Source of the DNA: Linaria vulgaris | Lineage: Eukaryota > Streptophyta > Magnoliopsida > Lamiales > Plantaginaceae | Direction: 5' to 3' | Assembly: GCA_948329865.1 (NCBI GenBank) | Contig: OX415253.1 | Coordinates: forward strand, 46,374,598-46,438,597 | DNA length: 64,000 nt | Part shown: positions 11,437 to 21,970 of the stretch, one piece after another | How the letters are laid out: every line of letters starts with the position of its first letter | How positions within the stretch are numbered: the first letter of the stretch is position 1 | Program-made: the position numbers and the translations under genes | Notes under the pieces: model-generated | Database searches by the model: none | The model's input: only the letters and a program-made list of their open reading frames with translations | What the model was told of the DNA's origin: nothing

Positions 11437-12831
11437 TTAAACACCATCAATGCAAGGTCCCGAAATTAAGCTAGTTCCGGTTCTGCGATCCTTAACCACA
11501 AAGTGAGAGGGGTGAAATACAATATAAACACCATTTGCCTTTGTAAACTGATGCACAAATAGAAGATTGCGTCGAGAATTTGGAACACATAAGATATTAT
11601 CAAGAAGGAGCTCGCGAGTACCACATAAAACACGAGAAGAACCAGTATGAGTCATAGGCAAACCTGAGCCACCAGCAGTTGCAACTTGATCAGGACCATC
11701 ATTCTCCGAGTGAATGGACAAATTTTGAAGATCAGGCGTGAGGTTGTGGGATGCACTGGAGTCCACCAGCCAGTCCGTGATAGGGGGCTCATCCGATGGA
11801 GAAGAAGCGGCATAATGAGCACTGGGGGGACCATAACGGCGACAAGTGTGTGCACCGTGGCCCGGGATGTTGCAAAGCTGACATACAATCTGTGAACGTT
11901 GCTGTATAGAAAGAGGAGAGGGCTGATTCCGCAAACGAATAGGATGCGAACGTGAATCAGCAGAGCCACGCTGATGGTTGTTGGAGAATCCTCTTCCACC
12001 AGTGTTGTTGTTGCGTCCTCGTCCGCGAGAGTTTTGTCGAGAGTTGCGTGAGGAGGAGGCATCCATGTTTGCAGTTGCAACTAGGGATGCGTTATCAGAA
12101 TCCAAACGACGCAAATAACCCTCATGACTTACCAACAGGTCATGGAGTTCAGCAAAGTGGATCAGGTTTTCTCGAGCTCGGATGGATCCAGCAATATCTC
12201 GATAGTTGGAACCGAGACCATTCGGAATGTATAGAGTAAGATCATCATCCTTAAGTGGTCCATCAATGATAGCAAGCTCGTTCGCCTTGGATTTGACGGC
12301 TTGAAGATAATTCGAGACGGATTTGGAGCCCAACTTGAGCGTGTTGAGATCATCCTTGAGTTGCATAACTCTAGATCGAGAGCGATTTGCATAAATACGC
12401 TGAAGTTCACGCCATGCATGAGCGGAGGAGTCATAGTTGGAGATAAGCGTAGAAATCTCCGGGGTGACAGTGCCGAAGAGGGCCGAAAGGATTAGGGAAT
12501 CCTGACGAAGCCATAACATGTGTGCAGCTATGGACTCGGGATCGGTGCTAGAAGGCGGACACGGAGTAGTCCCATCGAGAAAGCCAAATAGGCCATACCC
12601 AAACAAGAGATGGCGAACTTGAGATCGCCATGATGGAAAATTGAGACCGGTGAGACGAAGCGGCAGATGGTGATGGGCGTTGATCGGAATAGGGGAGTCA
12701 CTGCCAAGCATACCATTGCCAGTGGACGGCGTCATGAAGAACCGACGCGTCGAAGAAACGTCCGAAGACGCAGCACCACTAGGGGCGGCAGCGGAAATAG
12801 GGTTGTCGGAGTCCTTTGGTGGGCTTGACAT
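11437..12831 (-). pseudogene. Copia gag and protease region
   Basis: An open frame of 464 codons from an ATG 44 bases inside the 5' LTR. The N-terminal half is copia gag (retrotrans_gag/UBN2 type), then an Arg/Asn/Gly-rich linker, then a perfect CCHC knuckle CQLCNIPGHGAHTC. The protease follows with DWLVDSSASHNL, where the usual DSGAS active site has Ser in place of Gly. A TAA stop at 11437-11439 interrupts the polyprotein in frame; the same frame continues beyond it into the GAG-pre-integrase segment (WHDRLGHPSS). Confidence 0.9.
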
Positions 12832-12874
12832 TGGATCGAAATTTCTCGTTAGAGGTAAGGCTAAGCTGATACCA

Positions 12875-13086
12875 TATAAGAGATATGAGAAAAGTGATAA
12901 ATATTATTAATTTTAAAGAGAGTATTTATACAATTACATGTACAAGAATAGTTATAGAAAGATCTATTCTAAATACAACAATAATCCTAAATTAAACATA
13001 GGAAGATATCAAGGATATTCTAAAAGATACACTCTAGCTGATAAGATATACTCTAACTAATATGGAAAGATATACTCTAGCTAATA
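12875..13086 (-). repeat. Copia 5' LTR (212 bp)
   Basis: Upstream LTR in element orientation. The primer-binding site begins at once inside it: positions 12874 down to 12859 read TGGTATCAGCTTAGCC on the minus strand, matching the 3' end of initiator tRNA-Met over TGGTATCAG. The direct junction LTR-PBS confirms the TA..TA terminus. Confidence 0.93.
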
Positions 13087-13612
13087 GAACGAACTCAAAG
13101 CGTCCTTAAAAATCAAAAAAAGGAAAGGAAAACGAGTTTGTTAGCTACAAGCCCATTCTGATGAATCAGAACGATCGTAAGGATATGCAAAAGATTCTTA
13201 AGGAGCATCTTGACCTTAAGTTAATCTCACTAGGAGTCTCTCCATACAGCAGTCCCGAATTCTTAGTCAGGAACTATGGAGAAATTAAACGGGGAAAGCC
13301 AAGATTGGTGATCAACGACCAAGGGGATCAACAAAATCTTGGAATTCGATGGATATTATATCCCAAGCAGAGAACACAGTTCGAAAGGCTTTTAAAAAAT
13401 GGTCGTTATTCCTGCTTGCTAAGAAATTCACTTTGAAAATTGCTAACACGAGTGTCAAAGCTTTCCTAAAAAATAAAATTGAAAGTAAACCTGAGAAAGC
13501 TAGATTGCTAAGATGGCAGACTGAATGTCAATATTATGATTTTGATGTTCTTGTAATTAAATCTCACGAAAATATTCTTGCGGATTTCTTAACAAGGGAC
13601 GGAGGCAAGTGA
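13087..13612 (+). pseudogene. Viral RT start fused to RNase H end (internal deletion)
   Basis: Right of the copia element the virus resumes. Positions 13161-13320 encode the N-terminal RT segment (SPYSSPEFLVRN, GKPRLVIND). Within about 30 bases the translation jumps to the C-terminal half of RNase H (KFTLKIANTSVKAF, EKARLLRWQ, ENILADFLTRDGG) in another frame, ending at 13612. The RT palm with its YIDD box and the first RNase H residues are absent, so a large internal deletion removed them. The copia insertion itself does not explain the gap. Confidence 0.8.
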
Positions 13613-13751
13613 AGCTGATACTATTCTAACGAGATGGAGACACCACAGGGAAAACCTGGAGGAACTCAGCAAGGCGATCAATAGTCTGGCAATAAACGCT
13701 AAGACTTCCGGTCATGTACAAGAAAGTGATCTTAATAAGGTCCAAAACTCG

Positions 13752-14603
13752 ATGAAGGTTACTTGGTTAGGTAGCACGAGTATTTGGGAAAGTATTATGG
13801 ACCCAATATTACGAGATGCCTCCACATCAACTTTAAAATCCGAGCTACGAGCGATAACGCTTGATGATGGAGATTTGAGTAACATAGGTCCAGTTGGTGA
13901 TCCTTTCGAGGTAAACACCAATGAACAGGTCGATTCGAAAGGAGAAATACCTAAGGAATCAAAATATACCTCCGAAATTAAAGAGGACGAGATCAGTTTT
14001 AGGCCCAGAACAGAGACTTCTAAGATTGATAAAAATGAGCAGATAACGCCTTTGATTGAATATCAGGGGACATGGAACAGGCTATACACGAGAATGGGAG
14101 GTGTCCCAGAAAAATTCATGGCCGATTGGTCAGGGAAATATCCAAGAATTTGGATACTACCAGGTTCAAAGGCTGAGAGTGTACGAGAATGGCTCGACTT
14201 TGGCTGCATAGCTTCAGTCTTTACCACATCACCAGGATTTCTGGAAATTTCTAAATTGCCAGAATGGATTCACGAGAAGGTGTACGAGACTTGGATGAAC
14301 AATGCTACGCTAGAAAGAGGAGATGTTTTGGAGTTAAAGTTTATATCAGCAGCTCCAAAAATTACAAGAAAGGGTTTCCACCCGAGCTTCCATTTTATCA
14401 AGCTACAGAGACCCAACATGAAGGCTATGGATTACATCAAGCCACCACCAGAAGGACAATTCTTAGTCTCCCCAATTTCTGAGGATGATATTTCTACCAG
14501 AAGAGCGTGGGGGACTTTGGGTCTGTCTCACCGAGATGGACAAAGTCAAGTATTCGTTCAAGATTTTTCAAAAATCAGAAAATGGATCGTTTATGTTGAA
14601 TAG
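13752..14603 (+). CDS. Uninterrupted viral ORF in transactivator position
   Basis: An open frame of 283 codons from the first ATG; the same frame is open upstream to about 13590, overlapping the end of RNase H. It lies between RNase H and the promoter, where cavemo-, solendo- and caulimoviruses carry the translational transactivator/inclusion-body protein. The N-terminal third is acidic and low in complexity; the middle has a compact Trp-rich part (WNRLYTRMGG, PRIWILPGSKAESVREW, PEWIHEKVYETW). I do not recognise a catalogued domain, so the function is inferred from position only. It is the only viral reading frame here without a break. Nothing shows whether it is expressed. Confidence 0.6.
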   Translation: MKVTWLGSTSIWESIMDPILRDASTSTLKSELRAITLDDGDLSNIGPVGDPFEVNTNEQVDSKGEIPKESKYTSEIKEDEISFRPRTETSKIDKNEQITPLIEYQGTWNRLYTRMGGVPEKFMADWSGKYPRIWILPGSKAESVREWLDFGCIASVFTTSPGFLEISKLPEWIHEKVYETWMNNATLERGDVLELKFISAAPKITRKGFHPSFHFIKLQRPNMKAMDYIKPPPEGQFLVSPISEDDISTRRAWGTLGLSHRDGQSQVFVQDFSKIRKWIVYVE

Positions 14604-14979
14604 CATGACGAAAAATACCACGTGATTTGCAGAGACAATCTTTGAAAATAAAAGGCAAACGCTGTGGAAAAATGAAATTCCGACAACGGCAGAAACCAGC
14701 CGGAAATTTTGCAACATGATGCACGCTGGCTAATGGAAGGAGCGTATCAGTCCAAAATGTCCCGGTCAGAAAGAGCCACTTTTTGGAAAGGGATTCCCAG
14801 TGAAAAGAGAAATGGGAAAACGACAGAGAGGGTCCCTCAAGACAAGGGATAGATTTCCCGTGCTGAAAAGCGGACAAATTTTACTGGCAAAGCAAAATGA
14901 GCCATGTGATAAAGGTCAGGGCCACCCCACTAAAATCAGATTGATAATGGAGGGACCACGAGCTTCAGTGGAAGAAAAC

Positions 14980-15060
14980 GTAAGCAGTGACGATTCCACT
15001 ATCTAATGTAGTTGAAGTCCACATTTGAAGTCCAGAACTTCACCTATATATGGAACGAGC
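14980..15060 (+). promoter_or_regulatory. Pararetroviral-type promoter with TATA box
   Basis: After the last viral ORF lies a strong TATA box, cctatatatgg (core 15045-15050), preceded by a TGACG motif near 14987 of the as-1 type found in caulimovirid promoters. Poly(A)-like signals aataaa follow at about 15107 and 15264, as expected for a terminally redundant pararetroviral transcript. Activity cannot be judged from sequence. Confidence 0.5.
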
Positions 15061-15299
15061 TGAAGGAAGCAAAGGGCATCAAGTATTCCCCATTGTTTTC
15101 TTACAAGAAATAAAAAAAGCCTAAATAGTCTGTAAAAAGTCGAGTGTCTATATTTTCTAAGTTCTGTTGTAAAATTCTGAGTGTATGTGTGTAGGAAACA
15201 AAGCTACTATGTGTAGCTAAACATGTAACTCTTCTCTAAAGGGGTTATGATTGTTATGTAATAAATAAGTTTCCACCGATAAATAAAATCTGGGCTTTT

Positions 15300-16848
15300 G
15301 CCTGAGTGTGTTGAAACATCGTGTTCTTTAACATTCATTCTGAATTATATCTCTTACACCCGGAGTAGGAAACGAACCAAGGTTGCGCTGTTTATCGTTG
15401 AAGAAACCATTATAGAACCATCGATTGCGATCGAGTGGTTGAAGGTCGACGGTCTTTGTAAAACCTGGTAGGATACCCGACGATATTCACGGTCAGAACG
15501 AGGTTCTTTTAGAATTTATGTTCTTAAGACATTGATACGGAAGCATGTTGGACCTGATATGGTCGTAATGGACTATTCTCAAATTTGAGGTCTTGATAAT
15601 AAAGAAAATTCTAAAACTTCTGGGGTTAATTTTTAATTCTAAAAAGTTATTTATTTGATTTATCATTTATTAAATGAAAATGGTGGCTTGAAGATGGGAC
15701 CAGGACCAATAAGGACCAGAAGGTCCAAAATTTCCATTATGGACCAGGTCCATTTAAGTCTGATCCAAAATAAATGTCTTCTGATTGACCTATCATGGTC
15801 CAATAATACACCCATTTGGCCTTCACATGGGCATTTACAGCATTGAAGCTTGTCATTCTGTACGAATTTAATATTTGATCTTCGTACGGGACGATTGTGT
15901 AGTTACGTTGCTATTTGAGGTTTTCTTACGAGGAGATTATTGTTTCTGCTTCGTCTCGAGTTCGTTGAGTTGGAGCGACTTTGGCACTTCGAGGATTTAA
16001 TTACTTGTTTCAAGCACCTATTTTCTTGCATTATACATATTTTCAAGAGGGGATTTATCATGAGAGTGTTCTGAAGTCTCTTTCCCTCTTTATTTATTAC
16101 GTATTTGTATCACAAAAATGAGACATATCTATGAGCGTTGGAGTATTGAACGGAGGATAACCCTTATCTATGAGGGATGATGGAATAAATAAATGCCACT
16201 CGTAGTATTAATGACATCGAATCTTGCCACTTCCTTTATTTAAATAGTTCTCGTCTGAGGCTAGTGTTGACAAATTGTGACACGAGGCACAGTCTAATTC
16301 GAGGTCGTAAAACCTTTTGTTACGAGAGATTGTTTTTGATGCATAGAGTTGATTTTACCCCTCTGATTATTTATGTATATCTATACAAAATTACAAATTT
16401 ATCTCTCTAACTTTTGTTGTGATTTAATGTTCAAGTTAATTACTTGGTTACTAAAACAATAATTATTATAGTTCAGAGCAGATCAAAAATTCGGCCTATA
16501 TACACGAAAAAATTATGTTAAATTATCGTTGCATTATAACAATGTGCGAACCAATAATCAAGACCAAAATAATTTTCTAAACGGTAAGAAATAACCGCTT
16601 CATAACCACATACGTACCATTTATTATTAGACAATCAATTTATTGTGACACTGCTGACTGTTAAGGTTTGCCCGAACAACAGTCCAGCTGGCATTAAAAC
16701 CGTTGGGAGCTCTACTACACAACACAGCGGACCTACTAACTAAACTAAGCTCCGTCCTATCCTCGTGAAAACCAAAGCTTCAAATTTTCAAGAAGCAACT
16801 TTAAATTCATTCTTCCTCACATTCACAACTTCACAAAAAGAAATAAAA
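15300..16848. other. Possible viral leader, then FAP3 upstream region
   Basis: The first part (to about 15550, perhaps 16340) is likely remaining viral leader: no long frame, many short ATGs, and phrases such as 'tatggaccaggtc' shared between about 4433 and 15734. The part from about 16340 to 16848 is AT-rich and should hold the promoter and 5' UTR of the FAP3-type gene. No second primer-binding site was seen. Confidence 0.4.
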
Positions 16849-19800
16849 ATGGCATCATCAAATGTAGCAGCATTTTCGGCTCCATTTCGTCACTCATCAT
16901 CGCTATGTGCAAAAAAGAGTAAACCATCTAATTTATATTTTCTAACTGCCTCAACAAAACCGCAAAAACTACTCAGTGGCAGTAAAGTAAATATATGTTG
17001 TTCAACCCAGTTTCGCCCTAAAGTGTACTTCAAGAGTAATGCAGGAGCAGGTTTCTCACCCAGAGCTGCTTCCTCTGCTTCAGGTAAATTGAGTGAATTA
17101 CAATGTCATTTAATAATATATGTCGATGGCGATTTTGTTATAATTTGTTTTTAAACGAAATGTCGTGGTAACCTGTAGCTGCTACCTTTAGGTGCGTATA
17201 AGGTAAATCCGCACGGGTTGATGCAATAGCTTGTAAATCTCGCTGACAAGGCTAACTACACTAGGCAGGCTAACCACGTGTGACAGACAGACCAGACTAA
17301 TTTGATTTGAGAATTGTTTTGTTGAGGTTTTTGAGAAATGCTGATGGGGATTTTGTTGGAATTTGTTCAATTATTATATAGTTGGTTGCAAAATTGTTGA
17401 GAATTTAAATTGATGTATTGTTTAGGTGATTAAGCAGCTTGGTTTATGTTATTTTCAAACTCGGGTTGAGTCCGGATTCTGCTTTTGATCAAACTGGGCT
17501 TTACATGTTGAATGTAGACTAAAATGTTGAGTCTGATGTGATATTGAGGAAGATTGGGAAAGATGTAGTCTATGATAGCAAAAGCTTGTGACTACAAGAG
17601 GGATTGGTCGGTGTGTTTTTTTAGGTTGAAAATCACGATAAGTTTTTGAGATCTACTTCGATGATAACTAATGATCTGTGGTTAGTAGAGACTAATCATT
17701 GTAGTCCAGACCCTTGATAAAATGATTAAGACCTTAATATACGATGGATATGGCGCAGCTTGGACAGGCTTCACAAGAGAAGAAAAACCGATGAAAACAA
17801 GCTAGCAAAAACACAGAACATCAGTAATTTAACGCATGGCAGCATTAAGCTTGCATTGTCGACAGAAGATGAGACCAACCCCACCCCCTACCTCTTCCCC
17901 CGACACCATAGTCTGGCGAACCTGACCCACATCAATTTGCGGGATTTGTACCTTGAGATACACTGTTTTTTTAATGTAGTGATAGGAAGTGGGATATTCA
18001 TAATAGGTCTAATATAGTTAGAATAATTTGCTCTTGATAGCATAGTTTATGTGGTAGAGTCAGGCATCTGGGCTTCAGCAATTTCGCGAAGATACCCTCA
18101 ACGAACTTTAGTTCAAGGACATTGAATCAAGTATGAAGAATGATGTAAATTAAATGAGAACATCTAGGATGATGAAGTGAACCACTGAAAGTCATTTTCG
18201 TACTCTCGTCTTCCTACTTTCAGTTAACGCACAGTCAGGTCACATTTCTATTCATTAGCTTTTCTGTTTTGTTTAGGCTTGCGAGTTTTCATAGCAATGC
18301 TTCTTACAGACTAGAAATATAATTAGGCAGAAGTTAGTAATTTCTGTTCTTACACACCCGAAGAGAAGCTTTGAACGTTACTCTAGGGTAAAATAATTGG
18401 TTATTGCAGGACAAGAAATCTAATTCAGTCAATCCAGTCGCTAGAACTGGATGAAAATTATTGCCATATCCGTGCAAAACTCCGCAATCTGAACTATGCA
18501 TCAGAAGGGAGCCACATTTCACTCTCTATTTGATAATGAATAGTCAGTAAAAGATTTTCTAAAGTATTGTTATCGGAATGGTAAAAATGGTTGTCTGTGT
18601 ATGTAGGAGATATAAAAACTAGGAAATGCTATACGTCATTAAGCCAAAAGTTCATGTCCTTGATTGGAAGATTTACTTTTTCAAATTCATCTGAATGCAG
18701 TTGGTGCGAATCTTTTTTCTGTTCGTTTGTAGAGAAGTGACAAAAAATGGTGATGAAAAAGGAAAGGTGTATCATGGCTCAAAATTATTTAAAAGTCCAC
18801 GAGTTATATAGCAAATCTAATACTCGATAATGTTCGTGAACAGAAATAGTCCGAATCATCTGTGGACAGTGGACATACATGTTCTCTATGAATCATCTAT
18901 CAATGTTCTACAATCTTATCAGTTATCTAATTTCATTTGTTTGACACTTCAGCTTTAAGCTCAGATTACACTGAAGAACCTGAGACCAAGGTGAAATTTC
19001 AAACGTTGCTGAGCCTTCCTGGTTGTTCCTCTGCATTATCCTTACTTGGAACTGGTCAGTTGCTGCACCATCTACTTATATTTTGTTACTTTTATTCATC
19101 AGGTTATATAACCTTTGCGCTTCTTTACATTACTAGGATATAGAGAAAAAGTCTTTGCAATAATTGGAGTTAAAGTCTATGCTGCTGCACTATATGCAAA
19201 TCAATCTATTTTCAGTAAGTTAGCTGCCTGGAGTGGACGCTCAGCAACCGAGTTACAACAGGATTCATCACTTTTTGATGCAATATTTCAGAGTAATTAT
19301 CTTAAAATTAAGAATTTTGCTTTTTGGAGAAACCACATGGTTAGAAACACTTGTAACTGATTCTATGAAGTACAGCTTCTTCAGAGAAATCACTACATAT
19401 TGTCCTGGTGCGAGACGTAGATGGGAAAACATTTTGGGATGCATTGGATGAATCAATCTCTCCAAGAATCGCGTCACCGACTCCAGTTGATGAAACTGCA
19501 CTTTCAGCATTCCGCAGCACCTTTGCAGGGCGGGCCCTTAAGAAAGGAACTTCCATATTTCTGACTTGGATGGACACTTCCAAAATGCTTGTGAGTTCTA
19601 CTCTACAAACAAAATACTTGGTCACCCAATGTTTGTTATTTGAAAAGGAATATCAATCAGTACAAGCCTAAGTTCTTAAATCTGTAAATATCTCCTCTCT
19701 TCTTAAATAAAATTCCATGCTAATAGTTTTGACTATTTTATTCATGGCTCAGGTCTCTGTATCATCCGATGGAAAGCCGTCTTCTGTTGATGCTACAATT

Positions 19801-19911
19801 GAATCATCAAGTGTGACGTCTGCTTTATTTGATGTATTTCTTGGATGCAAGCCAGTTTCTCCTACACTTAAAGCCTCTGTTACTAATGGATTGGCTGCAT
19901 CACTTAAATGA
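16849..19911 (+). CDS. FAP3: Plastid CHI-like fatty-acid-binding protein, FAP3 type
   Basis: Five exons: 16849-17083, 18953-19054, 19137-19292, 19376-19590 and 19753-19911. All junctions are GT-AG in consistent phase, giving 288 residues. The N-terminal 75 residues are rich in Ser, Lys and Ala and look like a chloroplast transit peptide. The remainder is the chalcone-isomerase fold: KVKFQTLLSLPG, EKVFAIIGVKVYAAALY, a run ending IVLVRDVDGKTFWDALD, KKGTSIFLTWMD and the C-terminal SALFDVFLG. Members of this subfamily bind fatty acids in plastids and affect fatty-acid biosynthesis; they are not flavonoid isomerases. Similarity is to Arabidopsis At1g53520 as I remember it. Intron 1 is long (1,869 bp). 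The gene converges on the kinase gene with 142 bp between stop codons. The chosen ATG is the one that begins the transit peptide. Confidence 0.92.
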
Positions 19912-20053
19912 ACAAAAAAGGATTCAGATTCTCAGTCGGCCTTTTAAGTTGTAAGGGCAGTTTGGTTTTCTAAACTGAAATATTTTCTTATTGAATTGGT
20001 CTAATGTAAATGTACACACCTATGTGAAAGAGGTGAGAAGCGTAAACTCAAAA

Positions 20054-21970
20054 TTAAGATCCTGATACAGATTCTTCTGGCCTTATCTGCTCTAGCATCT
20101 TCAGAACTTCTGCCATGGTAGGTCTTTTAGAAGGCTCCAGCTCAAGGCACATCAGTGCTATAGTGAAAACATTGTTAATTTCATCGACTGGACAATCTCC
20201 CAAACTTCGGTCGAGGACATACTCTTCTCTCTTTTCTTGGACAACTGCCTTCACCTGCAATAGTGTGAAACTTGATTAATCTGGCAAAATATATCTCATA
20301 TAAGTAATTAGAAGTAAATTCTTTGACATTAATTTGTGCTAAGATTCGTCCCACATGATTTGCGAGAGAATATGAGCTTCGATATACGAACAAACTTCCC
20401 TTCTCCCCTTAAGAAAGCCTTTTCTATGGGATAGTAACAGCGTCTACCGAAGACCAACAATGCCCACGTGATGGAATCGAAGCTGATATCCACCCACACC
20501 TGAGAGGGTTGGACTTCTGTATACAAACAAACTTCTCATCTCTATTTCATTAGGCCTTGTAAGGGAATGAATTTCTACAGTGTGGAGTCCATCACAGTGA
20601 ATTATATCTTCAACTAAATGAAAAACAGAAAGCAGCATCTTTAACTGGTGTTTTTTTTTTTGGAAAAATAAGAATCTTGAAATATGTGCACACGGAAGGG
20701 TAGGGGCTGCGGGTTCCCATGTCATCAAAACAAAACACATCTAGAAATATGGTAAATAACTTAAGTATGAAAAAGTTCATGGAAACTAATAAAAATTTAC
20801 CCATGTCACCAGCTTAGTACCCTCCTCAATGAATGCTCCATCTGATGGTTTTTTTCCTGTTAAAAGCTCTAGTAGTACAACACCAAAGCTGTACACATCC
20901 CCTTTAGCTGTAGCTTTTCCCGTGTCAAAATATTCTGCATAATATCTTATTAGGATCATTGAACAATTTCTCGGAAGAAAAAAAAACAATGAAAGTTAAA
21001 CCATCTCGATTGACCAACTGGCTTACCTGGAGCTAAGTACCCGAAAGTTCCTGCTACCGCTGTTGACACATGAGTTTTACCTGGTTCCATCAATGTAGCT
21101 AATCCAAAATCAGATACACGAGCCTCTAAGTTATGATCCAATAATATGTTGCTAGACTTAATATCTCTGTGTATTATGTGAGGAATGCAATCGTGATGAA
21201 GGTAGGATATCCCTCTTGCAGCTCCAACTGCTATTTTGTATCTTGAATTCCAATCAAGAACATTCTTTTTCGATGTTCCTGCGTCATATATACCGCACAC
21301 TTTTAAGTCCAAAACGAACTATTGTTTTTTAGTTAATGTGGTTTAGGTGTGATATTAGCGGTTGTGTTAATCAAGGTTGAACTATTTGTGAGTTGAGATT
21401 CAAATGCATACCATGAAGCAGGGTGTCCAAGCTTCCATTAGGCATTAGTTCATAAATAAGAAGATTGAACTGTGAAGCCGTGTAGTATCCATGAAGCGTT
21501 ACTATATTGCGGTGCTTAATATCCCCCATGGCCTCCAATTCTCTCTCGAAGCCACGATCTTGCTCCAAGCTCATTCTGTTTAGCCGTTTAACCGCAAAAG
21601 TCAGAGAGTCGTCCATCGTCAGTTTGTAAACTGTACCGTAGCCTCCACATCCTATGACATCCTTGTTGCTTAGTTTCATCGTCTTCTTCAAGAACAGATT
21701 TGGACTCAAAGACTTAACCTTTGGTGATCTAAACATCACTAGTCTCCCACCTGCATTCAGACATGAAAAAAAAAAAGACATTTATGTAAAGACAAGTTTG
21801 AATTAGACCTTAGTACTAGGTAGGTAAGAAGAGAAAGTACCGGTCATACTGTCTTGAAAAATCATTTGCTTTGTTTTCCATCGTCGGTAGCATAGGATCG
21901 CCATGATGATCTTTGAGATGACAAACGCGACAACGGATATAGTGATGTAGAATGGAACGGCTTTATCCAT
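20054..21970 (-). CDS. Receptor-like Ser/Thr kinase, At1g78530 type
   Basis: Five minus-strand exons: 21841-21970, 21412-21750, 21027-21278, 20801-20934 and 20054-20254, phase-consistent, 351 residues, close to the family's usual size. Exon 1 gives a short N-terminus with one membrane segment (about residues 5-28) and almost no ectodomain. The kinase domain has the Gly loop GCGGYGTVY (77-85), Lys98 in AVKRL, HRDIKSSN (193-200, catalytic Asp195), DFGLATL (213-219) and PEYFDTG. It is thus an RD-type, apparently active plasma-membrane or cytoplasmic-face kinase. Without LRRs it probably acts with a ligand-binding partner; this is inference. The last intron (20255-20800) is 546 bp and contains only shadow frames. 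Confidence 0.93.

Larger units (their letters stand above)
8429..13086 (-). mobile_element. Full-length Ty1/copia retrotransposon nested in the virus
   Basis: A 4,658-bp element on the minus strand bounded by two 212-bp direct repeats (8429-8640, 12875-13086). Flanks are gcacg (8424-8428) and gaacg (13087-13091), a probable 5-bp target duplication with one change. Viral protease and RT sequence continue on either side, so it landed in the pararetrovirus after that had integrated. Domain order gag, protease, integrase, RT, RNase H is copia-type. The compact size and short LTRs suggest an Ale/Retrofit-like lineage, which is only a guess. The coding region has an in-frame stop and at least two frameshifts. 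Confidence 0.95.
4430..15550 (+). mobile_element. Endogenous pararetrovirus (Caulimoviridae), decayed
   Basis: A single viral locus read in order: tRNA-Met primer-binding site (about 4484), coiled-coil frame, coat-protein core, basic region with CCHC knuckle, acidic stretch, movement-protein domain, aspartic protease, start of RT, end of RNase H, a further long ORF, then a plant-pararetroviral-type promoter and leader. Coat protein ahead of movement protein in one reading region is the arrangement known in cavemo- and solendoviruses, while badna- and caulimoviruses have the movement protein first; assignment to that group is inference. There are no LTRs, as expected. Frameshifts and stops break every domain except the last ORF, most of RT is deleted, and a copia element interrupts it at 8429-13086. 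Both borders are approximate; the right one could extend to about 16340. It is a non-functional fossil copy. Confidence 0.85.

Noticed and set aside
11952..12239. Plus-strand frames across the copia gag
   Set aside because: Complement of the well-supported minus-strand polyprotein.
20329..20740. Minus-strand frames between kinase exons 4 and 5
   Set aside because: They lie in an intron defined by phase-consistent splice sites and resemble no domain.
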